The notes: generated by a model not told the origin, from the sequence alone. A stretch of 64,000 bases of DNA from Sulfuricurvum kujiense DSM 16994 (GCF_000183725.1 NC_014762.1:620001-684000), one strand, 5' to 3'. Numbered from the stretch's first letter, positions 36,296 through 49,116 are shown. Numbers and translations are program-made.

Positions 36296-36919
36296 ATGAA
36301 ACGATCTGCGTTTACAATGCTGGAATTGGTATTTGTTATTATAGTAGTAGGGATTTTGGCCGTGCTTGCCATGCCGGATTTCAGATCTAACCTATTGCAA
36401 CGGGCTGCAGAGCAAGTTGCCGCTCATATTCGGTATACGCAGCATCTTGCAATGATTGACGATAAATTTGATCAAACTGATCCTACGTGGTGGGAGAAAC
36501 GCTGGCAAATCAGATTTCCTCACACTACTGTCAATGGAACAGTAGTATATTATTATGAAGTTTTTTCAGATGATAATAAAGCAGGTAATTCTAATTTAAA
36601 TGAAGAAGCGGTGGACCCATTAAGCGGACAGACAATTGGAGATGGTGTTACAGCTGTAGCTGCTATACCAGATAGTTCGTTAGTTAATTTGACAAAGAGA
36701 TTTGGCATTACGAGTGTAACCGGCACATGTGTGATTGGCGGTGCCTATCGAACAGTTGCTTTTGACTATCTAGGGCGTCCTTATTTGGACGTATATACCG
36801 GCATCTATTCAAATCTAGTTCCCGCAGGCGGTTGTACCATAATTTTAAATCATCCTGACGGTACCGCTACAATTACGGTTCAAGAAGAGACAGGTTTCGT
36901 TTCAATTTCCTATCCTTAA
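36296..36919 (+). CDS. type IV pilin-like / GspH-type pseudopilin
   Basis: The 207-residue protein begins with a class-III signal: a short basic leader, then AFTMLELVFVIIVVGILAVL, with the Glu at position 5 of the mature protein and a hydrophobic helix. The residue before the cleavage site is Ala rather than the usual Gly. The rest is a Ser/Thr/Asn-rich globular domain with two cysteines near the C-terminus (TGTCVIGG and GGCTIIL), perhaps a disulfide loop. It would need a prepilin peptidase, not encoded here. It stands alone between aclA and the rRNA operon. Its codons look more AT-rich than those of acl, so acquisition is possible. Confidence 0.8.
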   Translation: MKRSAFTMLELVFVIIVVGILAVLAMPDFRSNLLQRAAEQVAAHIRYTQHLAMIDDKFDQTDPTWWEKRWQIRFPHTTVNGTVVYYYEVFSDDNKAGNSNLNEEAVDPLSGQTIGDGVTAVAAIPDSSLVNLTKRFGITSVTGTCVIGGAYRTVAFDYLGRPYLDVYTGIYSNLVPAGGCTIILNHPDGTATITVQEETGFVSISYP

Positions 36920-36961
36920 ATACTAGGAAAAGAGAAAAATATAAATTCTTTCGAAAACCTC

Positions 36962-36990
36962 TTGACATCTATTCTATTTTCCCCTATAAT
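36962..36990 (+). promoter_or_regulatory. consensus sigma-70 promoter of the rRNA operon
   Basis: TTGACA (36962-36967) and TATAAT (36985-36990) are both perfect and 17 bases apart. They lie about 240 bases before 16S rRNA. A perfect -35 is unusual in Campylobacterota and fits the strongest transcription unit of the genome. Confidence 0.9.
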
Positions 36991-37044
36991 TCCCGTCCAC
37001 AAACGCTGATAGGCCTTGAGTTAAGGTTTAGAGTTTGAGTTTGC

Positions 37045-37074
37045 GATCATTGAAAACTAAGTAGGTTTAGCGGT
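37045..37074 (+). other. left arm of the 16S rRNA processing stem
   Basis: This segment is complementary, over nearly its whole length, to 38808-38836 just after 16S, with G-U pairs and two small mismatches. Such stems enclose 16S in the precursor and are cut by RNase III. About 156 further bases separate the arm from mature 16S; they hold no gene. Confidence 0.75.
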
Positions 37075-37230
37075 TTCGAGACAATCTCGAAGACGTTGAC
37101 CTTTAATGTCAACACAATACAACAACCGTCTATTTACTTTGGTTGGGTTAACCAATCACCAAAAAGTAAAATAGATAACAATTTATGAAGCCAATGATTT
37201 TAACATCTTGGGTCATAGGATTGAACACCA

Positions 37231-38742
<1,512 letters not shown>

Positions 38743-38807
38743 CTAAGAGTAACGACGAGTCATTCATTTGACTGCGTCATCTTAAAATCTCACAGAGTAT
38801 TGTCTTG

Positions 38808-38836
38808 ACCGTTAACCTACTTAGTTTTCAGTGATC
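38808..38836 (+). other. right arm of the 16S rRNA processing stem
   Basis: Complement of 37045-37074 on the other side of 16S; see that entry. It lies between 16S and tRNA-Ile. Confidence 0.75.
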
Positions 38837-38858
38837 CATGTTATTTGATTTAACAATT

Positions 38859-38935
38859 GGGTTTGTAGCTCAGCTGGTTAGAGCACACCCCTGATAAGGG
38901 TGAGGTCGATGGTTCGAGTCCATTCAAACCCACCA
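38859..38935 (+). tRNA. tRNA-Ile (GAT anticodon)
   Basis: The 77-base cloverleaf has acceptor arms GGGTTTG/CAAACCC, the anticodon loop CTGATAA with GAT, the T-loop TTCGAGT, and an encoded CCA end. It is in the usual place in the 16S-23S spacer. Confidence 0.97.
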
Positions 38936-38951
38936 TATGTATCACTTATCT

Positions 38952-39027
38952 GGGGAATTAGCTCAGCTGGGAGAGCGCCTGCTTTGCACGCAGGAGGTCA
39001 GCGGTTCGATCCCGCTATTCTCCACCA
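38952..39027 (+). tRNA. tRNA-Ala (TGC anticodon)
   Basis: The 76-base cloverleaf has acceptor arms GGGGAAT/ATTCTCC (one G-U pair), the anticodon loop TTTGCAC with TGC, the T-loop TTCGATC, and an encoded CCA. It follows tRNA-Ile by 16 bases. Confidence 0.97.
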
Positions 39028-39039
39028 GAGATCAGAATA

Positions 39040-39086
39040 AAAAGTCTGATTCAAGTACAAGTTTGTTGTATTTGAATTAGACTTTT
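39040..39086 (+). other. long hairpin in the tRNA-Ala to 23S spacer
   Basis: Positions 39040-39060 pair with 39066-39086 over 21 consecutive base pairs, two of them G-U, around the five-base loop GTTTG. It is probably an RNase III or maturation signal within the rRNA precursor. Another palindrome overlaps its end at 39079-39093. Confidence 0.7.
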
Positions 39087-39109
39087 AAAGTCTAACGTTA
39101 TTTGAATTA

Positions 39110-39242
39110 TTATTGTTAAGTCGTCAACTAAATATGTTTGACATAGAGAAATCTATGACGAATACATTTACAGTATAGTGAATAACTATACAACGTAACT
39201 ACAAACACATTTCACCGCTTTATTCTTAATAAGGCGGTGAGC
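39110..39242 (+). other. left arm region of the 23S rRNA processing stem
   Basis: Two perfect blocks pair with sequence after 23S: 39110-39126 with 42224-42240 (17 bases) and 39225-39242 with 42172-42189 (18 bases). Weaker matches lie between them. This encloses 23S in the precursor for RNase III cleavage. Confidence 0.8.
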
Positions 39243-39250
39243 GCAAATTA

Positions 39251-42168
<2,918 letters not shown>

Positions 42169-42171
42169 TAT

Positions 42172-42240
42172 GCTCACCGCCTTATTAAGCATAAATGGTG
42201 GAATGTGCATGAAGTTACGTGTCTGACGACTTAACAATAA
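42172..42240 (+). other. right arm region of the 23S rRNA processing stem
   Basis: Contains the complements of 39225-39242 and 39110-39126. A separate hairpin (AGAGTGA at 42260-42266 with TCACTCT at 42285-42291) follows before 5S. Confidence 0.8.
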
Positions 42241-42297
42241 CAATCAACTCTAAGCACTTAGAGTGAAGCTCATTTCGATGATCCTCACTCTGAGTGT

Positions 42298-42413
42298 TCA
42301 GGTGGCTATAGAGAGGGGGAAACGCCCGGTCCCATTCCGAACCCGGAAGCTAAGACCCTCATCGCTCATAATACTGCATCTTTCAGGTGTGGAAACGTAG
42401 GTCGCCGCCTGGC
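42298..42413 (+). rRNA. rrf: 5S ribosomal RNA
   Basis: The conserved block CCCATTCCGAACCCGGAAG, the closing helix CAGGTGG/CCGCCTG and a length of about 116 bases identify 5S. It is the last gene of the operon. No classical terminator hairpin with T-run was found after it, only a T-rich stretch at 42432-42437. Confidence 0.92.
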
Positions 42414-42522
42414 TCTCAGAATTTACTCTTCTTTTTATAATCCCCCTTTAAATAATCAATCGAAACCTTTTCTACAATATTTAAAACCGTCCTCTTAGCC
42501 TCGCTGCTGTATACTTTCTTTT

Positions 42523-43077
42523 ATGAAACCGACACTTTATTTCTTACGTTCATCCGAACAAAAAATAGTTACCGATATGCTCCATTACGCGCTGCGCTTG
42601 GATCAAGTCAATAAAACACTCTCCGATATACCCAAACTTGCTATCTACGAAGAGTTCTACGGCTTTACCAGTAAAGATCTCGGACTCTATGCCCTTATCG
42701 ACAATAAGATCGCTGGGGCGGTATGGATACGCCGTCTTAATGCCGATCATGGCTCTAACGGCTATATTGATGACAACACCCCAATATTAAACATAGCTGT
42801 CCTTCCAGAATACAGAGGACAAGGCTTAGGCTCACAGATGCTGGAGCAGTTGTTTGTCGAAGCGGGGGCATTATATGAGAATATTTGTGTCTCTGTTGTA
42901 TTAGATTCCCCGGCAGTTCATTTTTATGACAGACACGGATTTGTACGTCACGATAACGGCTCTGTAGAGCAAAGTTTTGTTGATGGAAAGAAAGTTATTA
43001 CATTGATTAAAAAACTTCAAAAAGTGGCAGTAATACGACCTACAGACGGATATGATCCGAGACGTTGGATGGATTAA
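42523..43077 (+). CDS. GNAT-family N-acetyltransferase
   Basis: The 184-residue protein has the acetyl-CoA-binding motif VLPEYRGQGLGSQML after the beta-strand NTPILNIAV, and the C-terminal AVHFYDRHGFVRHD typical of GNAT enzymes. The substrate is unknown. Its stop shares the four bases TTAA with the stop of the convergent protease gene. Confidence 0.85.
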   Translation: MKPTLYFLRSSEQKIVTDMLHYALRLDQVNKTLSDIPKLAIYEEFYGFTSKDLGLYALIDNKIAGAVWIRRLNADHGSNGYIDDNTPILNIAVLPEYRGQGLGSQMLEQLFVEAGALYENICVSVVLDSPAVHFYDRHGFVRHDNGSVEQSFVDGKKVITLIKKLQKVAVIRPTDGYDPRRWMD

Positions 43078-44369
43078 TTCAGGCTACTGTAGCCTTTTAA
43101 TGCTGTTTTGGTTCCGATAGGGAGAACAAGCGAATTGCCATTGCGATCTAGTCTTATTAAAGCTATCTCTCCATCTTTTAGTCTGCTCAGATGCGCATTA
43201 AATTCTTGTATGGTGTTGACGTTAACACCATTGATTTCTATAATAGTATCTGTAGGATCAAAACCGATATTTTTGGCTAATCCGTAGCTTAATGCAACTT
43301 CAATCTTATTTTTTTTCTCCCTCAATATTAAGCCCATTTTTTCACTGGCATCGGCAGTTCCGACATTGGTAGTCTCTTTTTTTTCTGTTGATTGTTTACC
43401 CAATTTGATATTCTGTCTTTTTTGCTGCTTGTCACGAATCAATGACAATATTATTGTGTCACCGGGACGAGACTGTTCAAGGCAGCGATGAAGTTCTCCA
43501 CCGTCATCAAGAATCGTATCGTTAATACCTGTAATTATGTCACCGCTTTTCAAACCGGCTAAATCTGCCGGAGAATTCGGCTCAATACGGCTGATAAATA
43601 CCGATGCCTTATATCCAAGTTTGCGTGAAAGGCGTTCAGAGAGAAAAAACTCTGCACCGAAGTATCCCCTTTCAACTTGCTTGTTTTTTATTAGTGCCGA
43701 TGCGATACGGTGGACATCGGCTATCGGAAGTGCGAATGCGATATTGGTGTAATTACCTTGTTTTGAAAAATAGGTAGTAACCATGCCGATTAATTCACCG
43801 TGTAAATTGAAAAGCCCTCCTCCTGAATTTCCGGGATTTACGGCTGCATCTATTTGAATGAATCTAATATAGGGGTAGTTTGGCAAAAAACGATTAAGTG
43901 ACCCAGCAATTCCGTACGAGACGCTGTGCCCTAACGAAAATGGGGACCCGATGGTAAAAACACCTTCACCTAAAGATACCGATGTATTGCTTTCTGAGAG
44001 AACGGCAGTATTAAAATTGTCAGATTCTAAAACAGCTATGTCTGTTTTGTCGTCTTTAGCAACAAGAACAGCAGGGTACTCTTTGTTTTGATAATCGATA
44101 ATTACAATTTTTTTGCCATCTCCTATAACATGTGCATTAGTGGCAATATGGTGTTGATCATCGAGAATAAATCCTGAACCACCTGTATCGGTTGCGGTTA
44201 ATTCACTTGCATCATTGCTAGGTTCGCTTTTTTGCACTTTTATTTTGACAATTGAGGGAAGAACTTTTTTGACCTGGTCGGTGATATTGAAAACGGCTTC
44301 ATGCGCCGATAAAGAGTATGAGAGAACAGTGGCAGAAGCCAATAAGAATAAAAGTTTCACAGAATACAT
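43074..44369 (-). CDS. periplasmic Deg/HtrA-type serine protease
   Basis: The 431-residue protein has an N-terminal signal peptide (VKLLFLLASATVLSYSLSA) and a trypsin-like domain with the catalytic triad His80 (TNAHV), Asp110 (DIAVL) and Ser182 (GNSGGGLF). Two PDZ-like regions follow: GYKASVFISRIEPNSPADLAGLKSGD is split here around residue 260, and a weaker one lies near the end. Deg proteases degrade or refold damaged periplasmic proteins. The ATG at 44369 is only one base from AGGA, so the GTG three codons later (44360) may be the real start. The gene has an AT-rich codon choice. Confidence 0.87.
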   Translation of the reverse strand: MYSVKLLFLLASATVLSYSLSAHEAVFNITDQVKKVLPSIVKIKVQKSEPSNDASELTATDTGGSGFILDDQHHIATNAHVIGDGKKIVIIDYQNKEYPAVLVAKDDKTDIAVLESDNFNTAVLSESNTSVSLGEGVFTIGSPFSLGHSVSYGIAGSLNRFLPNYPYIRFIQIDAAVNPGNSGGGLFNLHGELIGMVTTYFSKQGNYTNIAFALPIADVHRIASALIKNKQVERGYFGAEFFLSERLSRKLGYKASVFISRIEPNSPADLAGLKSGDIITGINDTILDDGGELHRCLEQSRPGDTIILSLIRDKQQKRQNIKLGKQSTEKKETTNVGTADASEKMGLILREKKNKIEVALSYGLAKNIGFDPTDTIIEINGVNVNTIQEFNAHLSRLKDGEIALIRLDRNGNSLVLPIGTKTALKGYSSLN

Positions 44370-44433
44370 TTCCTAAGCGAGTTAAGAAGAATATTATAGC
44401 GGAGGAATGGGAGAGAATTATTAAAGGCGAAGT

Positions 44434-44452
44434 TGTCGGCAAAGTGCCGACA
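44434..44452 (-). terminator. hairpin after rpsR, possible terminator of the rpsF-ssb-rpsR operon
   Basis: TGTCGGC (44434-44440) and GCCGACA (44446-44452) pair around AAAGT, just after the rpsR stop on the minus strand. The following sequence is only moderately U-rich, so termination is uncertain. Confidence 0.4.
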
Positions 44453-44462
44453 CGGGGATGGC

Positions 44463-44720
44463 TTAACCTTCGAAAGAAGCGCCGGCGATCACTTTGCGTG
44501 ATACTGTGTATGGAATCAACGCAGCTGCGCGTGATTGTTTGATAGCGATTGTAACCATGTCTTGGTGACGTTTACAGTTACCTGTAAGACGGCGTGGCAT
44601 GATTTTGAAACGCTCAGAGAGTGAATATTTCAATGAAGCTACATCTTTGTAGTCAATGAAATCAACTTTTTGCTCGCAGTATTTGCAATAACGTTTTTTG
44701 TATTTTCTTTTTTCTGACAT
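44463..44720 (-). CDS. rpsR: 30S ribosomal protein S18
   Basis: The 85-residue basic protein has the S18 core ([21 protein letters not shown] is split around the SLK block, then LTGNCKRHQ and [12 protein letters not shown]). The cysteines in YCKYC near residue 12 with the later NCKRH cysteine recall the zinc-binding form of S18. It binds next to S6 on the 30S platform. It is the last gene of rpsF-ssb-rpsR, the normal bacterial arrangement. Confidence 0.95.
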   Translation of the reverse strand: MSEKRKYKKRYCKYCEQKVDFIDYKDVASLKYSLSERFKIMPRRLTGNCKRHQDMVTIAIKQSRAAALIPYTVSRKVIAGASFEG

Positions 44721-44741
44721 GGTTCTATCCTTGTGCTTATT

Positions 44742-45260
44742 CTAAAACGGAATTTCGTCTTCGTTAATATCAATCTCCGGGAGATTGTTTTCCGGCATTC
44801 TTACCGGCGCGGGTTTAGAATACGACGGCGGAGGAATGTAAGCCGCTTTCGGAGCAGGAGCATCATAGCCCCCGCCGTAGCTGCTGTTTCCGGCATCGCT
44901 GTATTCGTTATAACCGCCCTGAGAACCACCCTCGCCGCGTGAATCGAGCATTTGCATCGTTTCGACGATAACGGAGTGTTTAGAGCGCTTTTGGCCGTTT
45001 GTTTGGTCAACCCATTGTTCAAAACTAAGTCTCCCTTCGACTAGGATTTTAGAACCCTTGCGAAGGTATTGGTTGGCTACTTCACCTGAGCGGCCGAAAA
45101 AAGTGATGTCGACAAAACATGTCTCCTCTTTTTTCTCACCGTTTACCGTAAACTTACGGCTGGTTGCAATAGCGGTTTTGGCGATTGCCGAACCGTTTTG
45201 TGAATAGCGAAGCTCGATATCTCGGGTAAGATTTCCAACCAAAATGACTTTGTTATACAT
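44742..45260 (-). CDS. ssb: single-stranded DNA-binding protein
   Basis: The 172-residue protein has the OB-fold opening MYNKVILVGNLTRDIELRYS and FVDITFFGRSGEVANQYL. A Gly/Ser/Tyr-rich linker and an acidic tip (INEDEIPF) follow, which recruits replication and repair proteins. It coats single-stranded DNA. It sits between rpsF and rpsR with short gaps. Confidence 0.96.
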   Translation of the reverse strand: MYNKVILVGNLTRDIELRYSQNGSAIAKTAIATSRKFTVNGEKKEETCFVDITFFGRSGEVANQYLRKGSKILVEGRLSFEQWVDQTNGQKRSKHSVIVETMQMLDSRGEGGSQGGYNEYSDAGNSSYGGGYDAPAPKAAYIPPPSYSKPAPVRMPENNLPEIDINEDEIPF

Positions 45261-45278
45261 AGGTTTTCCTTAAAAGGG

Positions 45279-45662
45279 TTAAGAAGCTGCTTCTTCTTTT
45301 TTCTCAGCAACAGCAGCAGTCGGAGCAGGTTTTTTGGTTTTTTCAACCATACCGTTCCATGCTGCAATTTCACGTTTTGAATCGTATTTCATTGTTACGA
45401 AACGCAAAATTTCCTCGTTGATACGGAAACGACGTTCAATTTCAGCAATAGCAGCAGGTGCCGCTTTGTAATACATAACGTAGAAATAACCGCGAGCGTT
45501 TTTCTCGATCGGGTAAGCTAATTTTTTCATTCCCATTGCGTCGCGAGCAACGATCTCACCGCCGTTTGCAGTGATCACTTCTTCAACGAGTGCGATGGTG
45601 TTTTTAATCTCTTCTTCTGTAAGAGTAGGTTTTACGATTACTAGGTTTTCGTAATGTCTCAT
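45279..45662 (-). CDS. rpsF: 30S ribosomal protein S6
   Basis: From the ATG at 45662 with AAGGAG upstream the protein has 127 residues, beginning MRHYENLVIVKPTLTEEE, with the S6 segment KKLAYPIEKNARGYFYVMYY. An upstream in-frame extension is leader, not protein. The leader holds two copies of ACCATAAGG and a hairpin (CACGA/TCGTG, 45709-45721); in many bacteria the S6-S18 complex represses its own mRNA through the leader. Confidence 0.95.
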   Translation of the reverse strand: MRHYENLVIVKPTLTEEEIKNTIALVEEVITANGGEIVARDAMGMKKLAYPIEKNARGYFYVMYYKAAPAAIAEIERRFRINEEILRFVTMKYDSKREIAAWNGMVEKTKKPAPTAAVAEKKEEAAS

Positions 45663-45741
45663 AGCGTATGTCTCCTTATGGTGTTCGCCCCTTATGGTAT
45701 TAATACAGCACGACAATCGTGTTGCAAAGAGCAAGGAACGC

Positions 45742-45763
45742 GCGGATTATACTAAAAATCCGC
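45742..45763 (-). promoter_or_regulatory. rpsF promoter -10 inside a perfect 7-base dyad
   Basis: Read on the minus strand TATAAT lies at 45746-45751. It overlaps the repeat GCGGATT (45742-45748) and AATCCGC (45757-45763), separated by eight bases. The dyad could be an operator for the ribosomal protein operon, or a remnant terminator of holA just upstream. Confidence 0.45.
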
Positions 45764-45779
45764 TTAATTTAAGTTTTGG

Positions 45780-46745
45780 TTATAAAACACTTTGCAGCTT
45801 CAAGAGGGCGGAGAGAAGCAGTGATTCCTGATCGGGAGAGCCGGTCGATTTCATCTTTAACTCGGTATCGAGGAGGAGATTTATCCCTCTTTTATACCCC
45901 TCGGGAGAGATTTTGATCGAGAGGGCGGCGCGCTCTTTTTCGACAAATCCGGGAAGTTTATATCCTAATACCATAGCCGAATCAGCGACACCGTGAATTT
46001 TGATAGCAGTATTGAAAAGGTACAACTGGGTCAGAAAACCGCTGATGGCGGTGAGGAGCTGAATCTCGTTTTCTCCCGATTCGAGGAGATGGCGCAGAGA
46101 GGGGAGGAACTCTTTTTTCTCGATGACGCGGGCGATAAAATGATCCAGTTTGATTTCGCTCAGTCCGAAGACATGTTCGTCGATCTCTTTCATCCCGATC
46201 GGCTTGCCCAAGATAGAGAGTTTTGAAAGCTCGTTGCAGGCGAGGGCGAGGTCGTTGTTGTGGATGTCGAGGAGATGAAACGCCGCCTGGTTATCGAGCT
46301 GAACACCGATCGCTTGCGCCTCTTGCATCACGATGGCGCGCGCTTCGGCGGCAAAGGGGTGGAAGAAACGAACCGATCCGGTATGGGAACCTTTGAACGC
46401 CGTGTCGGCCCCTTTGACATCGTCGCCGTAATAGCAGTAGATGAAGGTATTATCGCTGTTTTTTCCGACCAGTTCGACAAGGGTATCGAGTTCGGCTTTG
46501 GGGAGTTTCTTCTCGTGTTTGACAATAAGGAGGTTTTGATCGCCGAAGAGAGAACCTTGGGAGAGGTGTGCTTTGGCGGTATTGAAATCGTACTCGTCAT
46601 GGTAAAGGCTCAGAACCGATGCCCCCTCGATTTGGGAGAGTCTGTGGGCATAGCGGTCGATGAGAAAATGGCTCTCTCCGAACAGCGCCATGGCACGCGG
46701 TGCACTGTTGTTTTGGAGATGGCGGTCGAGTTCTTGTCTATTCAT
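45780..46745 (-). CDS. holA: DNA polymerase III delta subunit
   Basis: The start chosen is the ATG at 46745 with AGGAAAATTGT upstream (321 residues, MNRQELDRHLQ); it overlaps the rnr stop by eight bases. The protein shows the HolA pattern: MALFGESHFLIDRYAHRL, a strand with LLIVKHEKKLPKAELDTL, and a helical C-terminal half with ALACNELSKLSIL. Delta opens the beta clamp within the clamp loader. Sequence conservation in this family is low, so the call rests on overall pattern and length. Confidence 0.85.
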   Translation of the reverse strand: MNRQELDRHLQNNSAPRAMALFGESHFLIDRYAHRLSQIEGASVLSLYHDEYDFNTAKAHLSQGSLFGDQNLLIVKHEKKLPKAELDTLVELVGKNSDNTFIYCYYGDDVKGADTAFKGSHTGSVRFFHPFAAEARAIVMQEAQAIGVQLDNQAAFHLLDIHNNDLALACNELSKLSILGKPIGMKEIDEHVFGLSEIKLDHFIARVIEKKEFLPSLRHLLESGENEIQLLTAISGFLTQLYLFNTAIKIHGVADSAMVLGYKLPGFVEKERAALSIKISPEGYKRGINLLLDTELKMKSTGSPDQESLLLSALLKLQSVL

Positions 46746-48720
46746 ACAATTTTCCTGCGTGCTCGCTTGGGTGCTCGCTCTCTTCTTTTTCGATTCGGCG
46801 GACGAACGAGGCGGTGATTTTTGCGGTGGCGAGGTTGGAACTCTCGATTTTAACGATAATGTCGTCAAAGAGCATCAACCCAAACTGCGACGTGATGGCT
46901 ACTTTGGCCCCCGTGATGGTATCGTGGATCTCCGCCATCACCGGCTCTTCGGCACGCATGATACGGGCTTTGAACTCTTGACCGATCACGGTGGCCGCCC
47001 AGCGGGCAAATTTGCGCTCATGGAAGCGGATTTCGATGTCGCTCGCTTCGCGCTCTTTTTCGCTGATGGAGGTACAGAGCGACTCGATATTGCGCAATAC
47101 GTAGGAACCCTCTTCGGTATCGTGCGCCGCAATCGCTTTGAGGAGGCGATGGACGATCAGGTCGCTGTATCGGCGGATCGGAGAAGTGAAGTGGGTGTAT
47201 CGCTCAAACCCCAGACCGAAATGTCCCATATTGTACGGTGCGTAGCGTGCCTGCATTTGTGCGCGGATGATGAGGGTATCGACTTCGCTGATGAGATCGC
47301 GTCGCTCCGCTTCGGCTTGGATAGCGGTGATCGTCTCTTTGATAGAACCTTGCGACTCGACGAAAATACCGATGGATGCCAACTCGGTATAGAGGCTTTG
47401 GAGTTTGAGAGGGCTTGGGGATTCGTGGATACGGAAAACACCTCTCTCATACATCGATGCCGCCGCTTTGTTGGCGAGAAGCATACAATCTTCGATGAGG
47501 GCATGGGACGGGGTCTCGACGGCAAATTCGGTGGAGACGATATTTTGCTCTTCGTCAATCCGCATCTCCAGTTCGCTGGAGCGGAAGTTGTACCCTTTTT
47601 TCATCCGCTCGGCACGGAGTTTTTCGGTGAGTTCATTGAGGGCAGGGATGTAGGCTAAAACCTGAGCCTCTTTGTCATTCTCTGCGTGGTGATTCCCCTC
47701 GAAAAAAGCATCGATCTGCTCGTAGGTAAAGCGGCGGTGGGAGTGGATGATCGATTCATACAGCGTATAAGAATCCATCTCATAGGTGACCGGATCGATA
47801 TGCATCTCAAACGTATAGGCAAGACGATCGACGAGGGGCTGAAGCGAACAGAGCGTTTCGCTGAGTTCACGCGGCAGCATCGGGATCGAGCGGTGGGGGA
47901 GATAGATCGAGAAACTGCGGTAAATTGCCTCGGCATCGATCGCTCCGAAAGGATGGACATATTCGCTCACATCAGCGATGGCGACATAGAGGGTGGAGGT
48001 CTCGGGGACAAAGCAGATTGCATCATCGAAGTCTTTGGCGGTAACAGGATCGATGGTGCAAAAGGGGAGGTGGCGAAGATCGCGGCGGTTAGGGTACTGT
48101 GATGCGTCGACCTCTTTGGGAAATTCCCGTGCCATTGCCAGTACATCGTCTTCAAATTCGTCATGTTTGTTGTAGAGGGCAAGGACGATTTTCTCATCCA
48201 CTTTCGGATCACTGAGGTTTCCCAGATAGGCGGCGATCGTTCCGCTTTGGTTGTTGATCTGATAAAGCGATCCCTCGGCGCTCTCGGATAGATCACTAAT
48301 GGCAAATCCTGCAGGATGGTCGGTACGGATATCGTAAAGGCCTAAATGACCATTTTTGGAGGATACAACCGCAACGCTGAACGTTTCGCTCCGTCCGGCG
48401 ATGACGACAACTTTGGCCTGAGGGCCGCCTCTGCGTCCCAACAGACGCTGCGCAATGACCAGATCACCGCTTTTTGCCCCCATGAGGTTATTGGTTTCGA
48501 TAAAGTGGTCTCGGATGCTCTCCCCTAATGTCTGCAGATAGGCTCCGCTATCGGAAGCCAGAGAGACAATGCCGGCACGATATTGAGAAGCAAATTGATA
48601 TTTGTTATCTTCAAGAGTGAGGAGTTTCATCGCAAACCACTGGTTGACGTTTTCACGCTCTTCAGCTGCAATATCTTGGTCATAAAGACCGTGGGTAAGA
48701 CGAATTAGGAGTGATTTCAT
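46738..48720 (-). CDS. rnr: ribonuclease R / RNase II family exoribonuclease
   Basis: The 660-residue protein has cold-shock-like N-terminal domains, then the RNB domain with TIDPVTAKDFDDAI, where Asp224, Asp230, Asp232 and Asp233 supply the metal ligands, and the late block FTSPIRRYSDLIVHRLL. A C-terminal S1-like region follows. It degrades structured RNA 3' to 5'. At 660 residues it is shorter than E. coli RNase R (about 810) and of the size usual in Campylobacterota. The promoter position suggests a leaderless message. Confidence 0.92.
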   Translation of the reverse strand: MKSLLIRLTHGLYDQDIAAEERENVNQWFAMKLLTLEDNKYQFASQYRAGIVSLASDSGAYLQTLGESIRDHFIETNNLMGAKSGDLVIAQRLLGRRGGPQAKVVVIAGRSETFSVAVVSSKNGHLGLYDIRTDHPAGFAISDLSESAEGSLYQINNQSGTIAAYLGNLSDPKVDEKIVLALYNKHDEFEDDVLAMAREFPKEVDASQYPNRRDLRHLPFCTIDPVTAKDFDDAICFVPETSTLYVAIADVSEYVHPFGAIDAEAIYRSFSIYLPHRSIPMLPRELSETLCSLQPLVDRLAYTFEMHIDPVTYEMDSYTLYESIIHSHRRFTYEQIDAFFEGNHHAENDKEAQVLAYIPALNELTEKLRAERMKKGYNFRSSELEMRIDEEQNIVSTEFAVETPSHALIEDCMLLANKAAASMYERGVFRIHESPSPLKLQSLYTELASIGIFVESQGSIKETITAIQAEAERRDLISEVDTLIIRAQMQARYAPYNMGHFGLGFERYTHFTSPIRRYSDLIVHRLLKAIAAHDTEEGSYVLRNIESLCTSISEKEREASDIEIRFHERKFARWAATVIGQEFKARIMRAEEPVMAEIHDTITGAKVAITSQFGLMLFDDIIVKIESSNLATAKITASFVRRIEKEESEHPSEHAGKLYE

Positions 48721-48726
48721 GCGGAT

Positions 48727-48732
48727 ATTATA
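48727..48732 (-). promoter_or_regulatory. putative -10 element of rnr, six bases before the ATG
   Basis: TATAAT read on the minus strand ends six bases before the rnr ATG, which would place the transcription start at or next to the A of the ATG. No Shine-Dalgarno sequence is visible in the gap. Confidence 0.45.
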
Positions 48733-48789
48733 GTCAATAAAAACTTCTATGATAGAATAACCTCTTTATTTTTACAAAGGAACACACCT

Positions 48790-49116
48790 ATGACACATGA
48801 AGCGATTCTCAATCAGCTCGGATATACCCCTAATGAAGCATTAAGTCTCCAACTCAGCCGAATTGAGGAAAATACGACAGGGTATGAAAAAATCATCAAA
48901 CACATTTTGGATTTACATGAAGCGCTTAAACCCTCTGAATCGTATGTGGCATTATCAAACAGCAATGACTATTTTAAAATCAAGATCGATGCGACCAGTG
49001 ATATCAGCGCTACGGAAGCATTGGAAAAAATCAACCATTTTGCCGACAAATACAAAGTCAATCTCCAAAAGGTAGATGGAAAACCGACCTATTATATTCT
49101 TGGATTTGCAGCGTAA
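48790..49116 (+). CDS. small conserved-looking protein of unknown function
   Basis: This 108-residue protein has AAAGGA upstream of the ATG and a possible -10 (TAGAAT, 48752-48757). It is predicted alpha/beta, with two helices near the N-terminus (NEALSLQLSRIEE, KIIKHILDLHEAL) and a strand-helix-strand C-terminus ending TYYILGFAA. There is no signal peptide and no cysteine. I do not recognise the family. It is divergent from rnr with 69 bases between. Confidence 0.75.
   Translation: MTHEAILNQLGYTPNEALSLQLSRIEENTTGYEKIIKHILDLHEALKPSESYVALSNSNDYFKIKIDATSDISATEALEKINHFADKYKVNLQKVDGKPTYYILGFAA

Noticed and set aside
46660-47658. 332-codon open frame on the plus strand
   Set aside because: It is antisense to holA and rnr, both well supported by motifs; composition explains the open frame.
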